Part shown: piece by piece, positions 12,301 to 57,600 of the stretch
Layout: every line of letters begins with the position of its first letter
Position numbering within the stretch: position 1 is the first letter of the stretch
NCBI RefSeq assembly: GCF_910596095.1
Contig: NC_056551.1
Coordinates: 16,171,001-16,235,000 of the forward strand
From: Thunnus maccoyii
Taxonomy: Eukaryota > Chordata > Actinopteri > Scombriformes > Scombridae
Direction of reading: 5' to 3'
Length of the DNA stretch: 64,000 nt
Position numbers and translations under genes: made by a program
Notes under the pieces: generated by a model
Told to the model about the DNA's origin: nothing
What the model saw: the letters and a program-made list of their open reading frames with translations, nothing else
Databases searched by the model: none

Positions 12301-13753
12301 TCAGCTCCCATATCAGCTTTGGCCCAGATTCCATTTTAAATTGTTATTTTTTTTATAGCTTCTTAATCACAAAGCAGTACTCACAACAACTTCCCAGAGC
12401 AATTATTTAAAAACAGCCAGTCATATAATCTCACATGTATTATCTGATACAAATAGAAATCAAATCCATAAGAACAGTAGAATAATGTCTTTATATAGGG
12501 TTAAGGTAAATACAAAAAACCATGGACCAAACATTAGCATAGAATAAAGATAATATAAGATAATACAGAAAACAGATAAGAGGGTGTTAGTGGGATAAAG
12601 CTGAACTGGCTGCTGCTTCTACTCATCCTCAGAATAAACAATAAACCTGCATCCTTGAGGATGACAGATGGACTAACAAAAGCTGACAGGTAACATGACG
12701 CAAACCGACAGCACAGGCCAGAGTGCTTTATATCATAAGATCAGGGTTTGATTAGGTTTTATTACACGGCTTTGTTGAATACTCGATTCTGATTGGGTCA
12801 CATTGGGGTCCTGCATCACCCTGTCGGGGTTCATTTCACAATAATGACCAGCTTGCTGTATATTATCTCTCACATAGTTGCCAAACAGATGTGATGTGAT
12901 CATATGTTTTGGTGTGGTGCCACCAATCTTGCAACAGTGTTTTTATAATTGCAAATTTATCAGCATTACCTTTGAGCAGGCCCGATAACAGAGCATGGAA
13001 ATAGTCTGACTTTTAATAAGCACATAACACTGTTTGACAAATGAAACTATTTGAACCAGGAAGTAAAAATGTCAATGTCAAAAATGTCATTTGTACCAGT
13101 GGTGCTAGACTTGGAAAGATAATGGCCAAAATTATTACTGCAGGTTTTGGCTCCCATGTTTACTTCAGGGATAAAATTAGTATTTCAAGGTTTTTAATTG
13201 TCATTTTGACACATGTACATGTAAGGGAACAAAATTAAGATTGCTCAGGTCCCAGTGCAATAAGATATAAAAAACAACACATGTTAAAATTGCACAAGTG
13301 CAGAATAAATACTATCAAATACCAGGTAATAATAACGAATACTATAAAAAATTTTAAAAAGTACTAAAGCATAAAAGTCATAGCAAAATCACAGAGATTG
13401 GGCTAGATGAGCCTTCACCAAGAGACTCACACATAGCTAAGTTGTGCAAATATTCAATTTAAATTAAAGAACTACATCTAAATATGTGTATCTATCTCCA
13501 GATCGTTCAATCTGCCACTGTCAGCAGCCACATATCTGACCTCGAGGGCCCTCGCATAATCCCCGGCCTCGAGTAATAGGGCTTACCGCGGTGTCTGGTG
13601 GTGGTGATGGGCGACATGATGCCCCGGAGGAGGCTGCGGCGGTGGCGGAGGAGGAGGCTGCTGCTGGAAAAGTTGCTGTAGCTGCCGCAGGTGCTGGTGA
13701 AACTGTTGCTGCTGTTGCTGCTGCTGCTGCTGATGGATGTGCGGATTGAACAT
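6202..13753 (-). CDS. ciz1: Cip1-interacting zinc finger protein 1, complete coding region, 15 exons
   Basis: Exons (minus): 13753-13587, 11997-11870, 11756-11524, 11283-11166, 10973-10886, 10763-10651, 10555-10476, 10353-10135, 10043-9913, 9683-9590, 7839-7726, 7636-7487, 7319-7241, 7121-7000, 6759-6202. All phases join, giving 797 residues (human CIZ1 is about 900). The N-terminus is Gln-rich, then Pro/His-rich (MFNPHIHQQQ). NPMLQGALLMQQMQG and FRQFF...SLLGPVP match human blocks. Four C2H2-type fingers follow: FYCYLCSITCHNQQ...H, RWCATCHTHF...H, SCTVCKKHF...H, and a matrin-3-type FICRLCNKFYHFES...H, then KSLKHFENLK. The C-terminus has poly-Ala, poly-Glu and a basic end. CIZ1 binds p21/CDKN1A, promotes S-phase entry and anchors Xist RNA in mammals. 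Nuclear-matrix location is expected. The exon at 10043-9913 uses a weak donor, GTCCGT. The human neighbour is also DNM1, head-to-head. Confidence 0.95.
6326..6362 (-). repeat. CAG/CTG trinucleotide run coding poly-Ala in ciz1 last exon
   Basis: A GCA/GCT run on the minus strand codes about 11 consecutive alanines, directly followed by a GAG/GAA run coding poly-Glu. Read one frame over, the same DNA gives poly-Gln next to poly-Arg. Confidence 0.85.
7884..9514 (-). mobile_element. degenerate Tc1-like DNA transposon in ciz1 intron
   Basis: The termini are inverted copies: TATAACAAAACTGAG at the left is mirrored by CTCAGTTTTGTTATA at the right. Similarity continues inward over about 50 bp, and TA dinucleotides flank it. 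The minus strand between about 9240 and 8450 gives broken Tc1-type transposase pieces. Examples are RLLKDGRGYKIIGGLL, TVAAVVRRYRRTHI and a segment reading like LHEVSLYGRRPRRKPLHTKW once frameshifts are allowed. Several stops and frameshifts make it inactive. It lies in the intron between ciz1 exons ending at 9590 and starting at 7839, in the same orientation as ciz1. A second element is nested inside it at 8239-8420. Confidence 0.8.
8239..8420. mobile_element. short TIR element (TTAA-flanked) nested in the Tc1 copy
   Basis: The sequence begins AGGACCAGTGTATAGGATTT and ends AAATTCTACACACTGCACCT, an inverted match of about 22 bp. TTAA lies directly on each side (8235-8238 and 8421-8424). At 182 bp with no coding capacity it behaves as a MITE; the TTAA flank suggests piggyBac-type mobilisation. 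It resembles a short repeat I recall as common in percomorph fish. It interrupts the transposase remnant, so it inserted later. Confidence 0.7.
11998..13586. other. ciz1 intron 1, no further feature seen
   Basis: This intron separates the Gln/Pro/His-rich first coding exon from the exon at 11997. It is AT-rich, with no exon-like frame and no clear repeat termini. Confidence 0.5.
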
Positions 13754-47623
<33,870 letters not shown>

Positions 47624-49003
47624 TGATACCTGTTTGTGCGCCAAGTTGCAGACTCATCAAGCTGCTTGATGTGACTCATCTGTCAGAGGGCTGCCAGCTG
47701 ACAACAGGATTTTATTTATCTGCTTTGCAGTGTTGTCCTAGAAACAGTGAAGCACCAAAGATTGGTAAAATGATGTGAAGATAATGAAGCGCAATGAGAA
47801 ACTTGTTGGACGATGAGAGTGCTTGGCAAAAAAAACCCCAAAAAACCCCCTTTGTTATAGAAACGATCATAGAAAGGGGAATAACAGGAACTCAACAGAA
47901 TCAACTGCAGCAAATCACATTTTTATTGTTAAAATTTATGTCTTAAAAAATGTTTTTGAGTATTTTTGCAGGATTACTGGGATATAAAGTAGATCCTGAC
48001 CGATGCTGGATTTTTGAGGCTGACACTAATATTGATATAAATAACAAAATCCAGGAAGTCTTGCTAAATATTTGTCCTTAAGTGATGCAGAAAACCATGG
48101 GAAAAAAACTAAGGCACTCTGTCTTCAGGTGAAATAATACAGTGAATTTATACTTTGAGTAAAGGCAATTGAGCAGAGCAAAGCGTATCGACTCAGGGTC
48201 ATCAGGGTTTGACAAACACATAATCATAGTCTGAATTATATACCAGCCGTGGGTGGCGTTCAACCCAACACATATGGCAACGTAAATAACCAATAGAGGG
48301 CGTTAAAACAAAGGCATGAGCCCCATACATATGTATATGCCAAAAAATATGAATCCACAATAAGACATGATAACAATAAGTGATATTGAATCCCTAAAAA
48401 TACTGAAAATACTCAACAAGTGCTGAATACTGAAAAAAGTAAAAGAAACAAATATAAGCAAAAAATATATGTCCATGCTCTAAAACACATAAAACCAACT
48501 TCACATACTATCTGCAATTTTATTTCAATAATTAATTTCAATGAAGAAGTAATTATATGCAATTAAAACAGACAAAAAGATTAAATATATGTATAAATAT
48601 ACAAAAAGACTTGCAATAAAGCAATAAGTGAGTGCGTCCGCATCAAAAAACAAGTTTGCATGAAGCTTGAATGTAGATAAACAAATCTCAGTTTGACATT
48701 AGATTACCTGATCCCCTCCAATGTTGATATTTCAGAACTTTTTGATACAAAGTCTTTAAATTTGATTTATTGAGCTGTGACCAAGATATGTAGGCCTACT
48801 GAGCGGGAAAATTGATATTTGCTAAATAAATTTGTAAGTGCCCTCTGGTGGACAGAGTGTGTAATGGAAACAAAACAAGTCTGAACTAAATAATTAAATA
48901 AACAATATCTTTGGCATTTGTGTTCAGTTTCTTGATAAGCCAATACTGATTGCTCTGTGAAAAGATAACATTTAATCGTCTTCCTCTACTACAGAATTAA
49001 ACA

Positions 49004-49006
<3 letters not shown>

Positions 49007-49063
<57 letters not shown>
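49007..49063. repeat. (AAT)n microsatellite
   Basis: About 19 AAT units in tandem inside the large dnm1 intron. Confidence 0.9.
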
Positions 49064-49065
<2 letters not shown>

Positions 49066-49792
49066 TAAAAGTTTATTTATTGTATTGAGTGTAGCGTAGT
49101 CTTTTCTCAAAATTTGATTTTGTTTGACTGAATTCAGGGGCTGCTGTATGTGAAGAGTTATTTGTTGCATTCGGGGGGGAAAAAAGAAAAAAAGAAAAAA
49201 AAAAACCACATTCATCACCATAAAATCCTGTAAACATGTTTGGAAAAAAAGGATTTTGCAATAACTCCTGCAACCCAGTGATTTCCACTAGTTGAGTTGT
49301 CATTTTCAACTGCCAATAAGCCGGGCTGTGTGTTGTGTAATCCTGTGATCTGGCTAGCGGAGCAGAGCTATCTGCGTATTTTCTGCACAACCTCAGACAT
49401 CATCACCCGTGTCTGCATCACCCAAAAACTATGCACCTCATTTTAACAGCAGCACTTTTATAATATTTTCCTCCAAATTACAATACCAGGAGAATTATTT
49501 CAGTCGGATCTGTGTGTGTTTATTCTCCACGAGCTTTCACCAAGATTTAGAGTCTCTTTTCCATGTTCTGGTCCAATAATTCGTTCCAGCTCATCCCGCT
49601 GGCAAGTATGACTGTTGGTCAAGTTCAGTGGTTGTCCTCTACACGCTGAGGATGATTTGACCCGGTGTGCTTTGTTACTGGGCTGACTGGTCAGAGCGGT
49701 GTCCCATGATGCTTTGCAGAACTATTAGGAGCTAGCCACAGTCTCGCTGTCTCCAGGCCGTAGCCGCAGCCGCTCTGCTCGCTGACATAAGG

Positions 49793-50055
<263 letters not shown>

Positions 50056-51066
50056 AGCTGCTTCTAATAAACTTACTTCTTTTCAAAGAAGGGGCACAGA
50101 GCAAGAGAGGGACTGGGTTGTAGAGAAGGAGAGGGGAGGAGGCAGGAGTGTCTCTTGTTAGCTGGTTAGCAGCAGAAGTAACAAGGACCATGTGAAGTGA
50201 GAGAAAGTGGGGAGGGGGGCACAGAGGAGGGAGACGGGGAGGAGAAGAAAGAGGAGAAAGGCCTGGTGTGGACATCTTGCTTTTATATCCTTACTTCCTA
50301 CCTCTTTCCTCGAAGGTTCAAACCAGAAGAAACTCTTCTTCTCGTTCCTCTCCTTGTCCATCAATCAGTCTGTCTCATTCTTTCCTTTTCTGCCCTCCTC
50401 ATCTCATTTGTCCCCTCTGTATCATTTGTCTCCCCCTCCCTTCTTGTACTGTATATTTATTTGAACTTGGAGCTGCAAGGGCACAGGGAGACGTAAAACC
50501 AACACGCAGTGCCGGTGTTAAAGCTCAGCGGCAAGGCTGAAGGGCACTGCAGCACCGAGTATGATTTAAAAAAAAAAAAAAAAAGAAAGAACGAAAGGAG
50601 AAAAAAAAGAAACTTTCCATTATGTTTTCTATCCAAGCTGAACATTTCTACATAGTCCAGTCACACACACACACACTAAGAGTGAGTTAGAGTGCTCATG
50701 AGGGCCTACACTCATATGTGCACCTGGGTAGATTCTTGCCAATATACACACATTTGATTAAAAAAAAAAAAGTTGGAAACAGTTTCATGTTTATATTCTT
50801 TAAAAAAAAATGCATCACTGCCTTCAGAGAAAAAAAAAACTTATTGTGCATCTTTTTGTGCAGTTTCATATAAAAAAGACACATTCATATGTTTCTTTAC
50901 ACCAACTCACAAAACAGCGCAGGTTTTATTGGCTGCCTCTCGTCAAGGGGAAAACCCTTGCCGTAGTCTGGCAACACACACACACACACATATGCGCACG
51001 CCACCCCCAGACACTAATAATAACTTTCAACCCAACTAGTGGTGCCAGGATGTTTTGGTTAGTGTA

Positions 51067-51072
51067 CGTGTG

Positions 51073-51140
<68 letters not shown>
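51067..51140. repeat. (TG)n microsatellite
   Basis: A TG run broken twice by TTTG, in the large dnm1 intron. Confidence 0.9.
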
Positions 51141-51141
<1 letters not shown>

Positions 51142-51476
51142 CTAGAAACCTTCTGGTCTGTATTACCACAGGACATGCCAATTCTTTGAATCAGGCAGTT
51201 CTGTAGCTTAAAGCTTCCCAAAGCAGAATGAGAGGGAGGGAGGGAGGGAGATGTGAATGGAGAAAAAAATGGTTGAAAGAAAACAAAAATGTAGATAAAA
51301 AAGACCAACATGACTGTGATTTTTGTAGACTTTCATACATTCTTGCAATCAGATTTGTTCATTTATGCAGAAACATTTCCACATTGATGGTGTCAAACAC
51401 AAATAAATAAGTGGCAGATATAACTCTGCTGTCCTTTGGTGGCTATATTTTCTTTGGGTGCCCCTTTTGGCCCTCT

Positions 51477-51509
<33 letters not shown>

Positions 51510-51645
51510 TGCCCGGGTTTCCCTACTCCTGTTGTAAAGCTGCCAGAAAGCCAGACTCGCCTGGTGATCCCAGCTGTAAACATCCTGGGGGGAAACGGCA
51601 GACTGCTGCTTTCAACAAACTCACCAGAAGCATGTCTGCTATATG

Positions 51646-51690
<45 letters not shown>

Positions 51691-52138
51691 GTGCACTTAT
51701 GTGTGGGTGTGTGCTTGTGTGCATGCTCCCAGGGCTGCGACTTATACATAAAAAAAAAAATAAAAATGCTTGTGCGTGGTGGCAGAGCTCTAAATGGAAA
51801 CAGGTTGGTTTGTGGTTTTCATTCCTGCAGACGATGCTCTGAGATGGGACACCGTGTGAATGTTTCTGCCCTCTACTTTGCTTTTGTGTATTTGAGAGGG
51901 AGAAGAGAGTTCAGAATGCTAACGCTGCGGGTTCGCCTGATCGAAGACACGCAGGCTGGAAGACAAACTGCGGCCCGGGGGGGGGGAAAGAGGTAGAAAA
52001 GAAAAAAAAAAAAAAACATCATGGAAAACGAGGCAGGGGGTCCAGCTAAACTTGTAACGTTTCACATGACGTCACCTACAAATACTGAAGCCACAAACGA
52101 TTTTGGATCCTTTTTTTGGGAGAGCTATACAAAGACTC

Positions 52139-52174
<36 letters not shown>

Positions 52175-52638
52175 GAATAGACAATGACAGAGTGGCTGCT
52201 CTTTCAACATTTTTGTACGGTGGCTTCCTGCCTCTCTGCTCATTACATGGTCATTTGAGGTAAAGCAGCCACAAGTCGATGCAGGGAAGGCACAGACGTA
52301 ATTGTACATTTTGGTCAAGAGTGCAGTGTGATGCTGGGGGTTTACTGTGTGTTTTAGGTATCTTTTTGGGTAAGCGTTCATTTTTTTTTTTTTTCTTGCT
52401 TTTTTTCTGTGGTTGAACTTTTTTGGGAAAAAGAAACAACGTGCTGAGAATGCCATGAGACCATCAATCATATTTGTGTGAATGTGGTTCTGTAGGTCAA
52501 TATGGGATTTTCCGTTATGTGAATGATTTTTCCGTCAAATATCTGCAAATGTTAATGAAAAATAGTCCAAAGACTTAGCCGTCCATCTCTGTGTGAGTTG
52601 CAAGAGAAAAGAAAAATAGAGACGTCAAATAGAGAATC

Positions 52639-52644
52639 TTTATT
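52639..52644 (-). promoter_or_regulatory. candidate polyadenylation signal of the antisense pri-mir-199 transcript
   Basis: TTTATT on the plus strand gives AATAAA on the minus strand, about 320 nt downstream of the mir-199 hairpin. It is a plausible end for the host transcript, but no transcript evidence is available. Confidence 0.4.
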
Positions 52645-52959
52645 TCAAACTTCTTTTTTTTTTTACAAGCTGAACTGATGACATTACAAACAATACAAAC
52701 CAACTATAAACAGCTTTCCCTGACATTTACATTATTTTTTTTTTGTATCCGTCAGTCATAAATCCAGGCCAGGCGAGGGCCGGGCATCTGTGGTAGAGCC
52801 TTTGGGTGCTTTATTTAGGTTTGTGCCCAGATGGACAAGGGGTGGTGCCGGGTGTTCCCACAGCTTGATGTGCTCGTGCCTGCTGCTGGATGTCCCCCTC
52901 TCTCTCTCTCTCGCTCTCTTCTCGCCTCTTTTTCAGACAATTTCGAGTCGTCCCGTGCT

Positions 52960-53046
52960 TCCCCGGGCCAGCCTAACCAATGTGCAGACTACTGTACAAC
53001 CACTACTTCCTGAACAGGTAGTCTGAACACTGGGCAGGCGGGCCGG
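52960..53046 (-). ncRNA. mir199: mir-199 precursor hairpin, antisense in dnm1 intron
   Basis: On the minus strand the 5p arm (53034-53012) begins CCCAGTGTTCAGACTACC and agrees over all 23 bases with miR-199a-5p as I know it. After a 16-base loop, the 3p arm (52995-52974) begins ACAGTAGTCTGCACATTGG and agrees over 22 bases with miR-199-3p. The flanks continue to pair (GCCTG on one side, CAGGC-like and GGCC bases on the other). In vertebrates miR-199 genes lie antisense within dynamin introns: miR-199b in DNM1, miR-199a-1 in DNM2, miR-199a-2 in the DNM3 opposite-strand transcript. The position after the first PH exon fits. miR-199 acts in mesenchyme, skeleton and heart. Confidence 0.97.
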
Positions 53047-53313
53047 GCTGAAGGAGGCCGTGGTGGAGAAGTATACAGGTGCTGTCAGATTCAAACACAC
53101 GTATCACGCAGAAAAAAAGAAAAAAAAAAAAAAAAATCCTCGGTTGAAAGCGTACACACACACTTACTCACTGTGATTCCGGTATCAGACTCTGGAATCC
53201 AGCTCCTCTCGCTCTCACAGTGTGACGGCTACAAAGTGCTGATCATGCTGATTGAGCGGGCTGGAGGAGAAACAGCATGTGAGGGATGGATGAGGGGGCC
53301 GGTGGGGAGGTAT

Positions 53314-53390
53314 AGGAGGAGGAGGAGGAGGAGGAGGAGGAGGAGGAGGAGGAAGAGGAGGAGGAGGAGGAGGAGGGGGAAGAGGAGAGG
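53314..53390. repeat. (GGA)n polypurine tract
   Basis: A nearly pure AGG run about 280 bp upstream of mir-199 in its own direction. On the minus strand it reads as poly-Ser codons, which explains a Ser-rich frame there. It may form triplex DNA. Confidence 0.85.
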
Positions 53391-54423
53391 TTAGACAGAG
53401 GTGATAGCCACTGATTGGCAGATTCTACGACATTCCCGCTGTGAGATGCAGCATTCCAGACCGAACTCTGGAGAGGAAACAGAAAATGCAGACAGGCAGT
53501 TTGGATATTCCTCAATAACACAAAGAAATGTTGAAAAGTAATAAATCTGATGGTGAAATCTGTGTTCAGCTCAGGTAAAACTATGGGTTAAACCTACATT
53601 TATTTATTTATTTATTTTAACCCAGAATTTTTTTGTGTGTGGAAAAAAAATAAAAAAAACAGAACAAAAACTAAAACTAAAACTAAAAAAAAAAGCACAC
53701 GCAGAGGCACACACGAACAAAAGGTCATACCCCATTTAGCACAAATTTGTTACAACCTAAACTGGGTTTGCCCCCGCTGACCCCCAGGCCAAGAGTAAAT
53801 AAACAAAATTTTAAAAAAAAGATATTTCACAAGTTCGTTTAACAGTTTAAAAAACTGCTAAGATGAAGCTGTCATTAAAAGTGAGAAACACCGACAAGAA
53901 AAGTCCCTGCTCGCTCTTAAAGTGCACTTAACTTCTCTCGGTTAGGAACTTATCAGTGAATACTTGTGGTCAGCTGAGATCACGCTACATCTCAGCCAAC
54001 TCTGACCCAACTCTTCCCACTAAAACACCAGACAGAATGCCAGACGGTGGGGAAAAAAAAAAAAAAAATCTCTTTGAGGAGGGAATACCTGTCCTGTGAT
54101 TGGACGATCACCATTTCTCTTCTTCGCATCTTGCTGTCCTGAGTGATGTCCCCTCTTTGTCGGATGATATTTATTTTGTCTCCTTCTGGACCGGTCAGCG
54201 CCAATCACCTCCCTCCGTCCTTTCATTCAACGCTGCCGCACCTTTGAGGCGAAATCGGGTCGATTCTGTTCAAGTGCGACTTCTGCGTCATCTGGGTTTG
54301 TCTTCTCAGGTTTTCCCGGAGCAAAAAAGACGCTCCGGTATCCAGCAAGGTGGACCGGCTGGAGGCTTGACGTGGCAAAGGACTGGCCACCTCAAGTTTC
54401 CCCTTCGAGAGACAGAAGGAGAA

Positions 54424-54626
54424 AAATGAACGAGAGAGAGAGAGGAGATATGGAGAGAGAAGGAGGAGGAGCTCGCCGGCCCCCCATTTTTCCTTTCCTC
54501 TCTCCTTTCTTTTTCTTCCTCTCTCCCCTCCCTCTGTCTGGCTCCCCCCTTACCTCCCTCTCTCCCTCCCTCCCCTCCTCCTCCTCCTCCTCCTCCTCTC
54601 TTTCTTTCTCTCCTCTCTGGCTTTTG
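54424..54626. repeat. adjacent purine-rich and pyrimidine-rich tracts
   Basis: A GAGA/GGAG-rich block at 54424-54471 is followed by a CT/CCT-rich block at 54480-54626. They are partly complementary. Frames with Glu/Gly/Arg or Ser/Pro bias here are products of this composition. Confidence 0.75.
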
Positions 54627-57600
54627 GGGAGAAAGTGGAAGGTCAAAGGTGAACAGGAAGTGAGACGCATTCATTTGGCGTGTGTGCTGTTAAAGTTTGG
54701 AAAGGGAGTGAAAGCTTGGCCGCCAAGGGAGGGAACTTTTTTAGTGGAAGCGTATGTGGGCAGATAGGAGGATGTCTGCATTCGTGCGCTCACGTGGAGG
54801 CGTATATGTGTTTCGTAAAAACCGTCTGCATCTTCTCCTCTTCCAGCCAGTGTTATGTGTGCATCTCTGCTCACGGTACATTTGAGTGTATATGCGGTTT
54901 TTTTGGACGTTTGAGTGATGGATGTGTGTGTAGGAGTGGGGCTGGATGAGAGCAGAGGCTCCATGGTCTTTGTAGCAAGGGCAGGAATGTCGGCGTTTTC
55001 TTGGCAAGCGGGAGGAAGCCTTGTAATAACTCCAGATGTGCAGCCCTGTGGTCTCCATCTCTCTCTTGCTCCCTCTGTTTTTACTTCTAAAGCTGATTTC
55101 CTCTCCCTGTCCGACTCGAATAAAGAGCCCTTTATGCAGCTCTGCAGCCTTCCCAACACACACACACACACACGCACAGAGGGGGGGTGTCGGTGGTGCT
55201 GGTTGGACGGGTGACATACTACTGGTAAATCAGAACCAGAGCAAAAGAGGTTTTGTATGTGTGTGTGTGTAGATGGGGAGGAAAAGTTTGATTCACAGTT
55301 GCGACATAAGTAGTCAACAAGTAAAAGTTTGCCTCCTTCACCTTCCTCGTTTCACACACCCACACACATTTAGGATTCATTCTTACTGCTGGCAGACAGG
55401 AGTAATCAATGCTAATGTTTCCAGGTGTGTGTGTGCCTGTGTTTCTGTATATGTATGTGTGTGTGTGTGCAGAGGTGGCCAAGGCCGTGTGTTTATTTTA
55501 GCTATGGTTTCTGAGCTCCGACCTGAGCTCGAAATCAAAGCAGGCGCAATCCCAGGAGAGACGAGTCAGCAGTACTGGCAGGGAGAAGGAGGGATGTGGA
55601 GGGAAAATGAGAGTGAAGGAGAGGAAAAATGGAGATGAAAAGAGGACGCAACTTCAAAATGTGTGATACCCAACCTCTACGGTAGAAAAATATAAAAATG
55701 CGGCGGAGAAACAAAGCCAGGAAAGAGAGCGACAGAAGTCAGTCGTCATCGCTGCGACAGAGCGGGGAAAATGCATGATTGTTCCTGTTAAATTTCGGGT
55801 TAAGGATTGGAGGGAGTGAATTTTAATGGGTGGGTGGGGGGAGCACTGCGGTCGCACCAACATTGTTTCCACTGTTTGGATGACCAGGCAAGCAGCTTCC
55901 TTTTCAAACTCTTAGTCAGTAAAGAAATACTGAGTAAAGTATGCACACACACACATACACGGACACACACATGCACACATGGATACTGCACACACATGCA
56001 GTGTAATCTGTGCTTCCATGTTATTCTGTCTGCTCATGAAATACTGCCGCTGCTGTCGCTGTGTTTTGTTATTGCATTAAAGCCAACGTCTCCGTCAGTT
56101 CATGTGGGTGTATGTGTATCTTTCATGTCGTAAAAGCGGGATTCCCGTATCATCAGTCAGCTGCGTTTCAGTGAAATCTCACAGCTAGTTTTCAAAGAGG
56201 CGATAGCGTGTTACATAGCTATTAATCTTGTTGGTTAAAAATGTGAGCCACACGATAGCTTTGTTTTCTTTTCTCTCTCTTCCATAATATCATTTAAATT
56301 ATTTCTTTGCTGACATGAGAAACCGAGTGACTGTGCTACATATTTCAAGATAGCGGAGCACTTAAATTGTCTTATGGTGCATTCGAGAAATAAATTCTGG
56401 TGCTCTTCTAATTTCACAATATTTTGTTATAATTTCCACATTACTTGTGCTTACACATGCGTGAGTGCTTACAGTTAGCTTTTTATGTTCAAGTATTTCA
56501 AATATACACAGTATGACTCACTCACACTGGTGATAAGAGTAAATATAAACAGAAATGGTCGAGTTAGCTTTTCTGTCTTTGCTGCCTTTTAAACTTAAAG
56601 CATAGAGTATCAGGTTAGAGACAGAAAGCACGGAAGAGAAAAGAGAAAGAGAAAGCAGAGAATTTACTAAATTTGATAATTTGCTGCTGGAGGTATGAAA
56701 GTGAGAATGAACAGAACAAAGATGAGAGAACTTTTAGAAGAGAACTGGTTGAAAATGATGAAAAAAAAGTTACAATTGTAAGAAAACCGGTTATGAATGA
56801 ATTACTGTGTCTCATTAGTTAAAGAAAACATCAGAAAAGAGGGTTTGAGATTGTCAAACAGAGACAAGAGGAGGTACACAAGGTGGTCTGTGGATATTTG
56901 GAAGTTTATCCTGCTTGACTGATGAGATAAATGAGTAAGTATGCATGTTTGTCTTGCTGTAAATTATCTTTTTTTTCTCCTGTATATCCAGAGCATAATA
57001 CGAAAATCATTATAGAAACAACACCGGGGCTTAGACCCAAGCAGATGCGGGATAGATAAAAAGAAACCACATAGTTGTGCACTTAATGTCTTTCGGCATG
57101 TTGTATATCCTGTGTGTGTGTGTGGTAGTTTGGTAGTTTTGTTGTGCACAGACAAGAATGACACATATTTAAAGATTACTACATGTGTTCAATAAGACAT
57201 GACAGGAGTTTGAGCTTTCCTGTGGTTGTTTTATAGCTTTTAAAGTATATATTCTCATGTTGCATGTACCTATTTTATACTTTTTATTACATATTATGTC
57301 ATTTTTAAAAAATATTTTGTCTGAATCAGCGTTGGATGATAATCCTGTAAGCACTGACTTTTCCATGATTTCATGGATGATAAATAATTGAACCTTGACA
57401 TACCGTAAATGAGAGATTTAAATGTTCATATTACAAGACTGGATTTACTGTAAATCCGTAAACTAAAAAGAAAAAAATCCATCTTTCCTTCTCTTGGAAG
57501 TGCACAAACATTGGCACAGTCACGTCATGAAAATTACTCAGTATACACACACACCCTGTGAGTAATACAGTATGTGTACACGTTTTGATTCACAAGTGCA

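Noticed and set aside
52874..52895. Second possible mir-214 match around GTGCCTGCTG
   Set aside because: Only ten bases agree and the rest of the mature sequence and the hairpin are absent.
53476..53496. Possible mir-214 because of GCAGACAGGCAGT
   Set aside because: It is on the strand opposite to mir-199, matches only the 3' part of miR-214-3p and lacks a pairing arm.
53243..53521. Ser-rich minus-strand frame of 92 codons
   Set aside because: The serines are a translation of the GGA tract, and there are no splice or domain signals.
54306..55217. Several overlapping frames of 90-168 codons
   Set aside because: They come from purine/pyrimidine tracts and CA runs with no protein family character.
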